This document shows positions 24,475-32,132 of a stretch of DNA of 64,000 nt, in pieces. Numbering within the stretch: position 1 is the first letter of the stretch; each line of letters begins with the position of its first letter. The stretch comes from Sphingopyxis flava (GTDB lineage Bacteria > Pseudomonadota > Alphaproteobacteria > Sphingomonadales > Sphingomonadaceae), in the NCBI RefSeq assembly GCF_900168005.1, contig NZ_FUYP01000005.1, positions 124,001 through 188,000 of the forward strand. Reading direction: 5' to 3'. The notes under the pieces were generated by a model. The model saw only the letters and a list, made by a program, of their open reading frames with translations. It did no database searches and had not been told where the DNA came from. Made by a program: the position numbers and the translations under genes.

Positions 24475-25122
24475 ATGGCAAGCGCAAGCGAGAAAACCGA
24501 AAGCCGGACGCGGGGATCGATCCGCGAAGGCCTGCTCGATGCGGCGAGCGCCCTGATGCGCGAACAGGACAAGATTGATGTCGGCATTGTCGACATCGCG
24601 GCGCGCGCGGGCGTGAATCACGGGATGATCCGCTATTATTTCGGTGACAAGGAAGGGATGCTCGCCGCCCTGCTCGACCGCGATGTTTTGCGGGCGATCC
24701 GTCAGCTCGACGCCCTGTTCCGGCTGAATGTGACCGCGACCGAACGCATGCGCATTCACCTCGAGGGCATCCTCGACACCTATTACCGCATTCCCTACCT
24801 CAATCGGCTGATCCAATATATGGTCCGCGACGCCGAGCCCGATCGCGTGCGGCACATTGGCGACGAACTGCTCAAGAAGATTGCGGGCGCACAGGCAAGG
24901 ATCATCGAGGAAGGCATCGCCGCAGGGGAATTTCGCGACGTCGACCCCAAACTCTTCTACTTCAATACGATCGGCGCGGCCGACGGCCTCTATTCGAACC
25001 GGCTGACGCTGCAGGTGGTGTTCGAGGGCAAGCCCCACGCCGACGATGACTTGCACGCACGCTACCGAAAACACACGGTCGAGACGCTGCTCGCCGGACT
25101 GGTGAAAAATTATCAGACTTGA
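24475..25122 (+). CDS. TetR-family regulator of the acyl-CoA dehydrogenase/oxygenase block
   Basis: The 215-residue protein has a TetR HTH at about residues 18-64 (GLLDAASALMREQDKIDVGI, then AARAGVNHGMIRYYFGDKEG) and a helical C-terminal ligand domain. I start it at the ATG of 24475, preceded by AAGGAG; the longer frame begins inside the operator. Its own gene has double operators in front, and the same palindrome overlaps its stop codon and lies before the neighbouring catabolic genes. It therefore most likely represses itself, the receptor, both acyl-CoA dehydrogenases and the MpaB-type gene. The ligand is unknown. Confidence 0.88.
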   Translation: MASASEKTESRTRGSIREGLLDAASALMREQDKIDVGIVDIAARAGVNHGMIRYYFGDKEGMLAALLDRDVLRAIRQLDALFRLNVTATERMRIHLEGILDTYYRIPYLNRLIQYMVRDAEPDRVRHIGDELLKKIAGAQARIIEEGIAAGEFRDVDPKLFYFNTIGAADGLYSNRLTLQVVFEGKPHADDDLHARYRKHTVETLLAGLVKNYQT

Positions 25123-25125
25123 TAA
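25110..25125. promoter_or_regulatory. TetR operator copy before the first acyl-CoA dehydrogenase
   Basis: TTATCA-GACT-TGATAA is a perfect copy of the palindrome. It overlaps the tetR stop codon (25120-25122) and ends 28 bases before the acyl-CoA dehydrogenase start. Confidence 0.75.
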
Positions 25126-25153
25126 ACTATTTCCATGCCCGCATAGGCGTGGA

Positions 25154-26251
25154 ATGGATCTGGAATTTAAGGAGGAAGAGCGACTGCTGCGCGATTCGCT
25201 CGCGCGCTTCCTGTCGCAGCGGTTCCCCTTCGAGAAGCGGCGACATTTGCGCAGCGCCGAGGCGCAGCTCGCCGCGTGGCGCGAAGTCGATGCAGCCATC
25301 GGCGTCGGCGCCGCACCGCTTCCCGAGCATGTCGGCGGCGTCGGCGGCGGACGCGTCGCCGCGATGATCATCGCCGAGGAGCTGGGCGCCGCACTTGCCG
25401 TCACACCCTTCATCGACTGCCATATCCTGTCGGCGACGCTGCTGCTCGCGCTGGGCGAGGACGCGCGCGTGGGAGCGATCGCGCGCGGCGATGCGCTGGT
25501 GATTACCGCAATCGAAGAGCCGCAAACCCGCGGCGATATTGCCGCAATCCGTGCGCGCGCCACAGCTGCGCCGGGCGGCTGGACACTCACCGGCCAGAAG
25601 ATCGCGGTTCCCTTTGCCGCCGAGGCGAGCGACATCTTGCTTCCCGCACGCGACGAGGGCGGGCAGCTGCGTCTTTTCCAGCTTCCCACAGCGTCGCTGT
25701 GTGGCAAGCTCCACCCCTATCGGACGATCGACGATGCGCCCGCCGCCGACCTGCTGCTCGAGGGCGAGCCGATCGATGCGGCGCGCGAGATCGGACGCGG
25801 GCGCGACGCCGAGGCGGCCCTCCATGCCGCGGTCGAGGCCGCGATTTCTGCGCTGTGCGCCGAGGCAGCGGGGCTCGCGCGGGTTCTTCTCGAGGATACG
25901 CTCTCCTATACCCGCCAGCGCCGACAGTTCGGACAGCCGCTCTCGAGCTTCCAGGCGCTCCAGCACCGCATGGTCGACATGCTGCTGCGGCGCGAGGAGA
26001 TCTCGGCAGCCGCGCTGCTTGCGGCTCTGAAGCCTCACGACGCGCGCGCCAGCGCTGGAGCCAAGGCGACCGTGAATGAAGCGATCCGCAAGATGGCGCA
26101 GGAAGCGGTGCAGCTGCATGGCGCGATGGGGATGACCGAAGAGCTGCGCGTGGGCCATTATTTCAAGCGCGCGACCGCGATCGAACAGCGGCTGGGGACA
26201 AGCGATGCGCATGTCGCACGTTATGCGGCGGCGATGCAGCGCGCAGGCTAA
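25154..26251 (+). CDS. Acyl-CoA dehydrogenase family protein (short partner)
   Basis: This 365-residue FAD enzyme of the acyl-CoA dehydrogenase superfamily would introduce a 2,3 double bond into an acyl-CoA. The N-terminal helical domain opens MDLEFKEEERLLRDSLARFL; the C-terminal domain has YTRQRRQFGQPLSSFQALQH (about residues 253-272) and ends QLHGAMGMTEELRVGHYFKR. The ends resemble the small subunit of pimeloyl-CoA dehydrogenase-type enzymes, which work as heteromers with a second, longer subunit. That partner is probably the convergent gene at 26397-27626. A good ribosome-binding site (AAGGAGG) lies inside its first codons' leader. Confidence 0.88.
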   Translation: MDLEFKEEERLLRDSLARFLSQRFPFEKRRHLRSAEAQLAAWREVDAAIGVGAAPLPEHVGGVGGGRVAAMIIAEELGAALAVTPFIDCHILSATLLLALGEDARVGAIARGDALVITAIEEPQTRGDIAAIRARATAAPGGWTLTGQKIAVPFAAEASDILLPARDEGGQLRLFQLPTASLCGKLHPYRTIDDAPAADLLLEGEPIDAAREIGRGRDAEAALHAAVEAAISALCAEAAGLARVLLEDTLSYTRQRRQFGQPLSSFQALQHRMVDMLLRREEISAAALLAALKPHDARASAGAKATVNEAIRKMAQEAVQLHGAMGMTEELRVGHYFKRATAIEQRLGTSDAHVARYAAAMQRAG

Positions 26252-26396
26252 TGCCCTCGGGGAGTGGGCGCAGCGGGCAAGCCAGGATGGAGGGCTGGGC
26301 GCGATGGCGCCGCCCAGGCGAGGCGGTGATCTCGCCGCTTCTCCGCAACGCGAGAGCAAGCTCCCGGCCCTCACAGCCCCGCCTAAGGCGATGGCT

Positions 26397-27626
26397 TCAG
26401 AGACCCAGCACCGCCTTGGCCAGAATATTGCGCTGTATTTCATTCGATCCGGCGTAGATCGATCCCGCGCGCTCGTTGAAGTAGCGCAGCGGAGCAATGG
26501 CCTGCCAGGGTTCGCCGGTCAGATGGCTGTCGGCGGGCGGGACATGCGAGGGAACAGCGGCGCCCGGATGCCCTGCATGCGGCTGAAAGGCCGTACCCGC
26601 GGGACCCGCAGCCTCATAGTCGAGCTCGGTGATATGCTGCGCAAGTTCGGTCGCCATGATCTTCAGCAGCGACGCCATGACCCCGACGCTCGCCCCCTGC
26701 CCTGCCGAGGACAGGAGGCGCAGCTCGATCATTTCCAATATGTCGACGCGGATGCGCGCGCGCGCGATCTTATGTGCAAAGACGGGATCGTCGCCCAGCA
26801 TAGCGTTGTTCGCTGGGGTTTCGGCGGCGCGGCACGCGAGAGCATCGACTCGCATCGCGAGCGCCGGGGCGTGCGCGGACCCGCCTCGCTCGAACTCGAG
26901 CAGATATTTGGCGACGGTCCAGCCCCGATCCACCGCGCCGATCACATTGGCCTTCGATGACCGCGCATTATCGAAGAAGATCTCGGTCTGGATCGTTTCG
27001 CCTGAGATCATCGTCAGGGGGCGAACCGTCACCCCCGGCTGATCCATGGGAACGAGCAGAAAGGTGATCCCCTGTTGGGGCCGATCGCCCTTCGAGGTCC
27101 GGACGAGGCAGAAAATCCAGTTGGCCTCGCTCGCGTGCGTGGTCCAGATTTTCGATCCGTTGAGCACGAAATCGTCACCATCGGCAACCGCGCTCATCTG
27201 AAGTGCCGCGAGATCGGACCCCGCGCCCGGTTCTGAATAACCCTGACAGAAGAAGACCTCGCCCGACAGGATACGCGGCAGGAACCAGGCTTTCTGCTCC
27301 TCGGTTCCGAAGGCCGCGATGACATGGGCGACCATGTGAATCCCCATCGGCGAGAGCGGAGGTGCACCGGAGCGCGCGCGCTCGCGCGCCCATAGGTAGA
27401 ATTGGGCCGCACTCCAGTCGCGCCCGCCGTGCTCGGGCTGCCAGTGCGGCGCGGCAAGACCCTGCGCATGGAGCTTCGACTGCCAGGCCATCGACACGCC
27501 ATGATCAGCGTAGACGCTGGTCATACCCGCCGCGCCGGCACGGAGGTCCGCCGTCAGTTCGCGCTCGAGCAGCGCTCGCATCTCGCGCGCGAATTCGGCT
27601 TCGGCATCGCTCCATTCGAGGTTCAT
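26397..27626 (-). CDS. Acyl-CoA dehydrogenase family protein (long partner)
   Basis: This 409-residue acyl-CoA dehydrogenase starts MNLEWSDAEAEFAREMRALL and has the FAD/substrate blocks CQGYSEPGAGSDLAALQMSA and DDFVLNGSKIWTTHASEANW. Near the C-terminus it reads YAGSNEIQRNILAKAVLGL, where single-chain short-chain enzymes carry the catalytic glutamate (YEG); here it is alanine. That fits the two-subunit class seen in steroid and dicarboxylate oxidation. The start could also be the ATG at 27629 or 27647. It converges with its likely partner at 25154 and has its own copy of the TetR operator. Confidence 0.88.
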   Translation of the reverse strand: MNLEWSDAEAEFAREMRALLERELTADLRAGAAGMTSVYADHGVSMAWQSKLHAQGLAAPHWQPEHGGRDWSAAQFYLWARERARSGAPPLSPMGIHMVAHVIAAFGTEEQKAWFLPRILSGEVFFCQGYSEPGAGSDLAALQMSAVADGDDFVLNGSKIWTTHASEANWIFCLVRTSKGDRPQQGITFLLVPMDQPGVTVRPLTMISGETIQTEIFFDNARSSKANVIGAVDRGWTVAKYLLEFERGGSAHAPALAMRVDALACRAAETPANNAMLGDDPVFAHKIARARIRVDILEMIELRLLSSAGQGASVGVMASLLKIMATELAQHITELDYEAAGPAGTAFQPHAGHPGAAVPSHVPPADSHLTGEPWQAIAPLRYFNERAGSIYAGSNEIQRNILAKAVLGL

Positions 27627-27647
27627 CATTCCACCCGTTGCCATCAA

Positions 27648-27663
27648 TTATCACATCTGATAA
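27648..27663. promoter_or_regulatory. TetR operator copy between the long dehydrogenase and the MpaB-type gene
   Basis: TTATCA-CATC-TGATAA is a perfect copy in the control region shared by two divergent genes. One site here could control both. Confidence 0.75.
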
Positions 27664-27703
27664 CGATTAAATCCCGAAGGTCAATCGCCACACGGAGGCG
27701 CCC

Positions 27704-28561
27704 ATGAAGCCGATTCTCCGTCGTCCCGCCGCAATGGCGATCGATTTTACCAGCCCCGAGGGAGAACCCGCGCTTGTCGCGCCCGATTCGGTGCAGTGGA
27801 GGGTATTCAAAAATCCCGTCGCGCTCGCCATCGGCGGGGTTGCGGCAGTGCTGCTCGAATTTGCCGACGCCCGCATCCGGTCGGGGGTCTGGGATCATTC
27901 GACTTACAAGGCCGACCCGATCGGCCGCTCGCAGCGCACGGGCATGGCGGCGATGGCCGGCGTCTATGCACCCGCCAGCGCGGCGCGGCGGGTGATCGGG
28001 GGCGTGGGGCGCATGCACGCCAAGGTGTCGGGAACCACGCCGGGAGGCGAGACCTATTCGGCGCTCGACACCGAGTTGCTCAATTGGGTCTATGCAACCG
28101 CGCAATATGGCTTTCTCAATGCCTATCATCGCTTCGTGGCGCCGCTCTCGGCCGCCGACCAGGCGCGCTTCTGGCGCGAGGGCGAACCCGTCGCGCTACT
28201 CTATGGCGTGACCCGAACACCAAGGTCAGAGGCCGACTTTCTGGAAATGATGGAAGAATTGCTGCCGCGTTTCGAGCCGCACCCGATCGTCACCGAATTT
28301 CTCGACATCATCGGGTCGGGCCGCGCCGCGCCCTCGGTGCCGTCTTTTCTGCACAAGTCGCTCGCGCGCGCTGCAGTCTCGCTATTGCCTCCCGCAGTGC
28401 GCGCGCGGCTCGAACTCGGCCCGCGCTACGATCTTGGCCGGCGCGACCGACTGATGGTCGGCGCGATGGCAAAGCTTGCCGATCGCATCAAGGATCGCGG
28501 ATCCCCGGCGTGGCAGGCAGCCGAGCGGCTCGGCCTTCCCGGCGACACCGCCTGGCGATGA
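27704..28561 (+). CDS. MpaB/rubber-oxygenase family protein (DUF2236)
   Basis: The 285-residue protein belongs to the DUF2236 family, which includes the heme oxygenase MpaB and latex-clearing proteins. Visible family blocks are VALAIGGVAAVLLEFADARI (about residues 39-58), HSTYKADPIGRSQRTGMAAM and LLNWVYATAQYGFLNAYHRF, with the histidines and arginines typical of the heme pocket. Biochemical roles in the family are oxidative cleavage of isoprenoid chains, but most members are uncharacterised. Its place beside acyl-CoA dehydrogenases and the shared operator suggest a step in breakdown of a hydrophobic compound; that is inference. Confidence 0.82.
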   Translation: MKPILRRPAAMAIDFTSPEGEPALVAPDSVQWRVFKNPVALAIGGVAAVLLEFADARIRSGVWDHSTYKADPIGRSQRTGMAAMAGVYAPASAARRVIGGVGRMHAKVSGTTPGGETYSALDTELLNWVYATAQYGFLNAYHRFVAPLSAADQARFWREGEPVALLYGVTRTPRSEADFLEMMEELLPRFEPHPIVTEFLDIIGSGRAAPSVPSFLHKSLARAAVSLLPPAVRARLELGPRYDLGRRDRLMVGAMAKLADRIKDRGSPAWQAAERLGLPGDTAWR

Positions 28562-28621
28562 GGCTTGCCCCCACCGAGGGAGCGTGAGAGATTTGCGCGG
28601 GGCCGCAGCAGGAGAAAAAGC

Positions 28622-29005
28622 ATGGCCATGGGCACCGCACGTATCGGCAAGGACCGCTATCGTACCGAGATCGAGGTCGGCGGCCACAAGCTGGTATCCG
28701 ACGAGCCTCCCGGCCTCGGGGGAGGCGCCGCCGGCCCCGCCCCCTATGACCTGCTTCTCGCCAGCCTCGGCGCATGCACCGCGATTACGCTGCGCATGTA
28801 CGCGGACCGCAAGCAATGGCCGCTTCAATCGGTCGAGGTTGGCCTTCGCCTCTCGGGCGGACCCGGTGCGATGCACATCGATCGCACACTTTCCATTGCA
28901 GGTCTCGACGATGTGCAAAAATCCCGTCTCGCTGACATCGCCGAGCGCACCCCGGTCACCCGGACGCTGAAAGACGGACTGCCCATCACGACGACGCTCG
29001 TCTGA
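28622..29005 (+). CDS. OsmC-family protein lacking the resolving cysteine
   Basis: OsmC/Ohr proteins are thiol peroxidases that reduce organic hydroperoxides. This 127-residue member keeps the first cysteine in LLLASLGACTAITLRMYADR (about residues 44-63). The second, in the usual position CPVHRTL, reads TPVTRTL, so both resolving cysteine and the following histidine are replaced. It could work as a one-cysteine enzyme or have lost the activity. It follows the MpaB-type gene by 60 bases on the same strand and may share its transcript. Confidence 0.85.
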   Translation: MAMGTARIGKDRYRTEIEVGGHKLVSDEPPGLGGGAAGPAPYDLLLASLGACTAITLRMYADRKQWPLQSVEVGLRLSGGPGAMHIDRTLSIAGLDDVQKSRLADIAERTPVTRTLKDGLPITTTLV

Positions 29006-29134
29006 TTCGCCGCCAAGGCAAGCCGTCTTCCGACAGCGAGGCGCTCGGCATCGCATGGATCGCCGGCAGACGCATATTTGTCCGTCTGCGCTTGCAGCTG
29101 CGGCCCGGACCCTGGCGCCTTGCCGCGCCACGGG

Positions 29135-29395
29135 TCAGACGGGCGCCGAAACGAGATGAGATGCTGCCGTCCTCGTGTCGCTCGCATTTGCGGGTTGTGC
29201 TGACGAGCTTGCAGCGATCAGCCACGCCATCGCCGCGAAGGATAGGCAGGCCGAAACCAGCCAGCCGCGCCAGTTGCGTTCGGTGAATGCGAACATGAGG
29301 CTGTAAAGGCCCACGATCCCCGCAACGAGAACAAGCCCCAATATCTCTTCAAGCGTATAGGTCCAGCTCAACGACAGACCCGCCAGATTGGACAT
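29135..29395 (-). CDS. Small two-pass membrane protein of unknown function
   Basis: I do not recognise this 86-residue protein. It has two hydrophobic segments (ILGLVLVAGIVGLYSLMFAF at about 18-37, and WLVSACLSFAAMAWLIAASS at about 44-63) and a short polar tail. The ATG at 29395 has GGAG seven bases upstream. An upstream ATG at 29416 overlaps the previous gene's stop as ATGA and would add seven residues. It is the last of four small co-directional genes. Confidence 0.6.
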   Translation of the reverse strand: MSNLAGLSLSWTYTLEEILGLVLVAGIVGLYSLMFAFTERNWRGWLVSACLSFAAMAWLIAASSSAQPANASDTRTAASHLVSAPV

Positions 29396-29412
29396 TTTCA
29401 AACTCCATCCTT

Positions 29413-29559
29413 TCATGGTGCGGCCCTCAATATTGTCCCCACGAGCCAGCACGTGGCTGCGAAAATCACGCTAAAGGCGATGATAAGAAGGAACCTGCTA
29501 CGACATCGAAGGTTGAAGGGCCGGGCTTCCGGCCGCGGCCTCTGCGGAATGCGACTCAT
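29413..29559 (-). CDS. 48-residue single-pass membrane microprotein
   Basis: This small gene encodes a basic, proline-rich N-terminus (MSRIPQRPRPEARPF) followed by one membrane segment (FLLIIAFSVIFAATCWLVGT, about residues 23-42). Its ATG overlaps the upstream gene's stop as ATGA and has AGGAG eight bases before it. These two signals make it a likely real gene despite its size. I do not recognise a family. Confidence 0.6.
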   Translation of the reverse strand: MSRIPQRPRPEARPFNLRCRSRFLLIIAFSVIFAATCWLVGTILRAAP

Positions 29560-30116
29560 GGGTCCATCTCCTGCCTCTCGGCTGCTCTTGTGCGAGCACA
29601 GCGCTCATGGAGGGCGTTCACAAGCGCGAGCATCTCGCGTCGGACGGTGACGGGCGCCGCAATCCTGGGATCACACCACAGATCGCTGTAAAGATCCGCA
29701 TAGGCTTCGAGAGTCTCGAGGGACCTGTCTGCTTCCCGCTCGAGACGTTCTTCGATTGCCTCGGCAATCTTGCAGGCGGGTCCGAGCGCGAGCGGCTGCC
29801 CCTTCCCATTTTGGAAGACGGCGCGTCGCTGCGCCTCCACCGCGAGCCGGCCAGGAGGGGTCGCAAAGAAATTATCAAGCGCAGCCTCGATCGCGGACGG
29901 CGCCGCCGGCCCAGCGATCAGCCGCAGGGCGACAGCCAGCAGTTGGTCCTCGGCAAGGACCGAATGTTCCAGCCGTTCGATTTCGGTCATCCCGCAATCC
30001 GATGGGGTCCGCAAGCGCGGGGCATCCACGGGATCGGCGAGCATCGCGCTTGCACGCGATGCAGCCTTTCGGATCAAAAGGCCAAACAGCGACTGCTGCG
30101 CCAAAAATATGTTCAC
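29556..30116 (-). CDS. Hypothetical helical protein, GTG start
   Basis: I do not recognise this 186-residue protein. It is soluble and helical, rich in Ala, Glu and Arg, with a first hydrophobic stretch (FLAQQSLFGLLI) and a long helix region from about residue 100 (KIAEAIEERLEREADRSLET). The GTG at 30114-30116 has GGAG seven bases upstream. A longer frame extends upstream but its arginine/serine-rich translation looks non-coding. It is coupled to the 48-residue gene by ATGA. Confidence 0.6.
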   Translation of the reverse strand: MNIFLAQQSLFGLLIRKAASRASAMLADPVDAPRLRTPSDCGMTEIERLEHSVLAEDQLLAVALRLIAGPAAPSAIEAALDNFFATPPGRLAVEAQRRAVFQNGKGQPLALGPACKIAEAIEERLEREADRSLETLEAYADLYSDLWCDPRIAAPVTVRREMLALVNALHERCARTRAAERQEMDP

Positions 30117-30336
30117 GCAATATCTCCTTGTCAGGTGGCGGCCGGCCTCTCCTGAAAGACGGCCGAACCCGTACGAAAAAGGGCGAAGCTTTTGGGGGCT
30201 GAGCCCAGTGCGGCGGGGCCCTTCGATCGGATCGACGCCGCCTTCGGCCCCGATCCACGTCGATCCCTCTTCCGGCTTGCTCTTCAGGACGCGGCGCCGA
30301 AGCGATGCGGTCCGGCTCCGGTGATCGGCTTGGACG

Positions 30337-30675
30337 TCAGGCTGGCTCGAGCACCGACGCGGCGCTCCGCCAATAGGCGTCGACGCAGCGCGAGAGAAAA
30401 CCGACGGGCGGTTCACCGACAATGTCCTTGAGCAGCGGCACAAGATTGTCGCCGAAGACGATAAAGGCCTTGCGCGGCAGCGCCTCGACCCCGCTGGAGG
30501 GGGCTTGCGAGCCTTCGTAGGCGGCGATCATCATTTCCAGCAATGTTGCGGCGGTTTGCGCGGCATCGTCGGGGGAAACCACCCCGGCCAATGCCGAGGC
30601 AGCCGCCTTGACGAGTTGCGCGCGGCGCGCTTGCAAAATGCCGAAGGCTTCAGCCTCAGACACCAAATGGCTCAT
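30337..30675 (-). CDS. Hypothetical helical protein
   Basis: I do not recognise this 112-residue protein. It starts MSHLVSEAEAFGILQARRAQ with GGAG six bases before the ATG, and ends LSRCVDAYWRSAASVLEPA. It is predicted to be all helical with no membrane segment. It is the first of four minus-strand genes, separated from the next by 220 bases that hold no gene. The universal stress protein gene diverges from it. Confidence 0.55.
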   Translation of the reverse strand: MSHLVSEAEAFGILQARRAQLVKAAASALAGVVSPDDAAQTAATLLEMMIAAYEGSQAPSSGVEALPRKAFIVFGDNLVPLLKDIVGEPPVGFLSRCVDAYWRSAASVLEPA

Positions 30676-31150
30676 GGAAAACTCCGGGCGCACAGGCGCC
30701 ATTTCCGACCCGCTGGGCTGCGGGCCGCAATCTATCGAATGTGCGAAAGGCCGGGAGAACAGCCCGGCGAGAGCCTCGGGGTCGGCGTAGCCCTGCGCCT
30801 CAGGCAGGGCGCCGCCGCGCCGAGGCCACGCCACGCGTGAGCAGGCTGCCAGCATGAGCCAGGAAACGAAGTGCCGAAAAACACATCATAGAATTTCCTA
30901 TAGCATGCGCCGGCGAAACGACCAAATTGCACGCGATGTCACATAGCGGCGCGGTACATGCGTTTGACTTCCGGCCAACCGGCCCCCAACGTGTCGGCAT
31001 GCAAGCCCCTTTTCCCCTGCTCTGCGTCGCTTGCGACCCAAGATTTTCCGGACACCGCCTTCGATTGCGTCGCAGGTCGGCGCAACGCCGTGCTATGCGG
31101 AGGGCGAACGTCACCGCGCCGCAAGAGATGGGCGCGCAGAAGGAAGAAGA
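30676..31150. other. Divergent intergenic region between hypothetical gene and universal stress protein
   Basis: I see no supported gene in these 475 bases. The stretch around 30880-30960 is more AT-rich than its surroundings and is the likely promoter zone for both directions. Open frames across it are arginine-rich and lack ribosome-binding sites. Confidence 0.5.
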
Positions 31151-32023
31151 ATGACGAACATGAACGATCATTCCGGGGAACAGCCGAAGGTCATTCTTCT
31201 CGCCACCGACCTCAGTTGCCGATGCGACCGCGCCCTCGACCGCGCGATTGCGATGGCGGGCGAATGGAACGCCCGTTTGATTGCGGCGACAATCGTCGAA
31301 CCCGGCCCCGAGCATATGCTCGAGCCGAGGGGACGAAGGCGCCCCGTGTCACCGGCCCGGCGCGCGCGCCGGACACTGGAGTCGCATCTGGCAGCCAGCG
31401 GCGTCGCGGCGGACATCCTTGTAGCGAGCGGCGACCCAGCCGCCGAACTGCAGTCGATTGCAGTGAAAGAAGGCTGCGATCTGGTCATTGTAGGTGTCGG
31501 CCGGAGCGCCATCCTGGGTAGCCTCCTGCTCGGGGGCACCGCAAAGCGGTTGATCCGGACCCTTTCGGTTCCCCTGCTGGTCGTGCACGATCGACCCGCT
31601 GGTCCTTACCGCAACATCATCGTTGCAACCGACCGCTCGCCTGGGGCGCGGGAGGCGCTGCTTGCCTCGGCAAGCTTGTTCCCGCGCGCGCGCCTTACGC
31701 TGTTCCACGCCCACGATGTTCCCTCTGCGGCAGCTCCCGCAGACCTCGAAACCGATTATGATCTGCGCTCTCACATGCTCGCGGAGATCGTCGCGGATCC
31801 GCGCATAAGCGACGATCTTGCAGCGCGCCTCGATCTCGTGGTGGAGACCGGCGCTGTCGAACGCCTCATCAGCGAGTTTGCCGAAGACCATTTCGCGGAT
31901 CTCACGGTCGTTGGAAGCCATGGCCACGGCGTTCTCTTTGAAGCGATCATCGGCAGCACCGAAAGGAAGCTGCTCGAGAACCATTCGGGCGACCTTCTCA
32001 TCGTCGGCAGCGCTGACAAATAG
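31151..32023 (+). CDS. Tandem-domain universal stress protein
   Basis: This 290-residue cytoplasmic protein has two UspA domains. Domain 1 opens VILLATDLSCRCDRALDRAI and ends with the ATP-binding pattern GVGRSAILGSLLLGGTAKRL. Domain 2 opens NIIVATDRSPGAREALLASA and ends GSHGHGVLFEAIIGSTERKL. Both keep the G-x2-G-x9-G-S/T pattern, so both may bind ATP. The ATG at 31151 follows GAAGGAAGAAG; the frame upstream is not coding. It is 109 bases before the Mrp antiporter operon on the same strand and might share its response to stress or pH. Confidence 0.88.
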   Translation: MTNMNDHSGEQPKVILLATDLSCRCDRALDRAIAMAGEWNARLIAATIVEPGPEHMLEPRGRRRPVSPARRARRTLESHLAASGVAADILVASGDPAAELQSIAVKEGCDLVIVGVGRSAILGSLLLGGTAKRLIRTLSVPLLVVHDRPAGPYRNIIVATDRSPGAREALLASASLFPRARLTLFHAHDVPSAAAPADLETDYDLRSHMLAEIVADPRISDDLAARLDLVVETGAVERLISEFAEDHFADLTVVGSHGHGVLFEAIIGSTERKLLENHSGDLLIVGSADK

Positions 32024-32132
32024 CAAACCGCGGCCGTGCCCCGCACGCAGGCCACTCGCGGTCTTGCCTTGACGCGGTGCGCCTCTCTAAGACGAAAATT
32101 ATCTCGCGAGCCGCAGGAGCCTGTCACACCCG

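Noticed and set aside
30337-30675. Possible globin-like fold in the 112-residue hypothetical protein
   Set aside because: A C-terminal stretch is loosely similar to the last helices of globins, but the proximal histidine region is not there.
30800-31315. Minus-strand open frame across the region upstream of the stress protein
   Set aside because: It overlaps the start of the stress protein gene, is arginine- and cysteine-rich without motifs, and lacks a ribosome-binding site.
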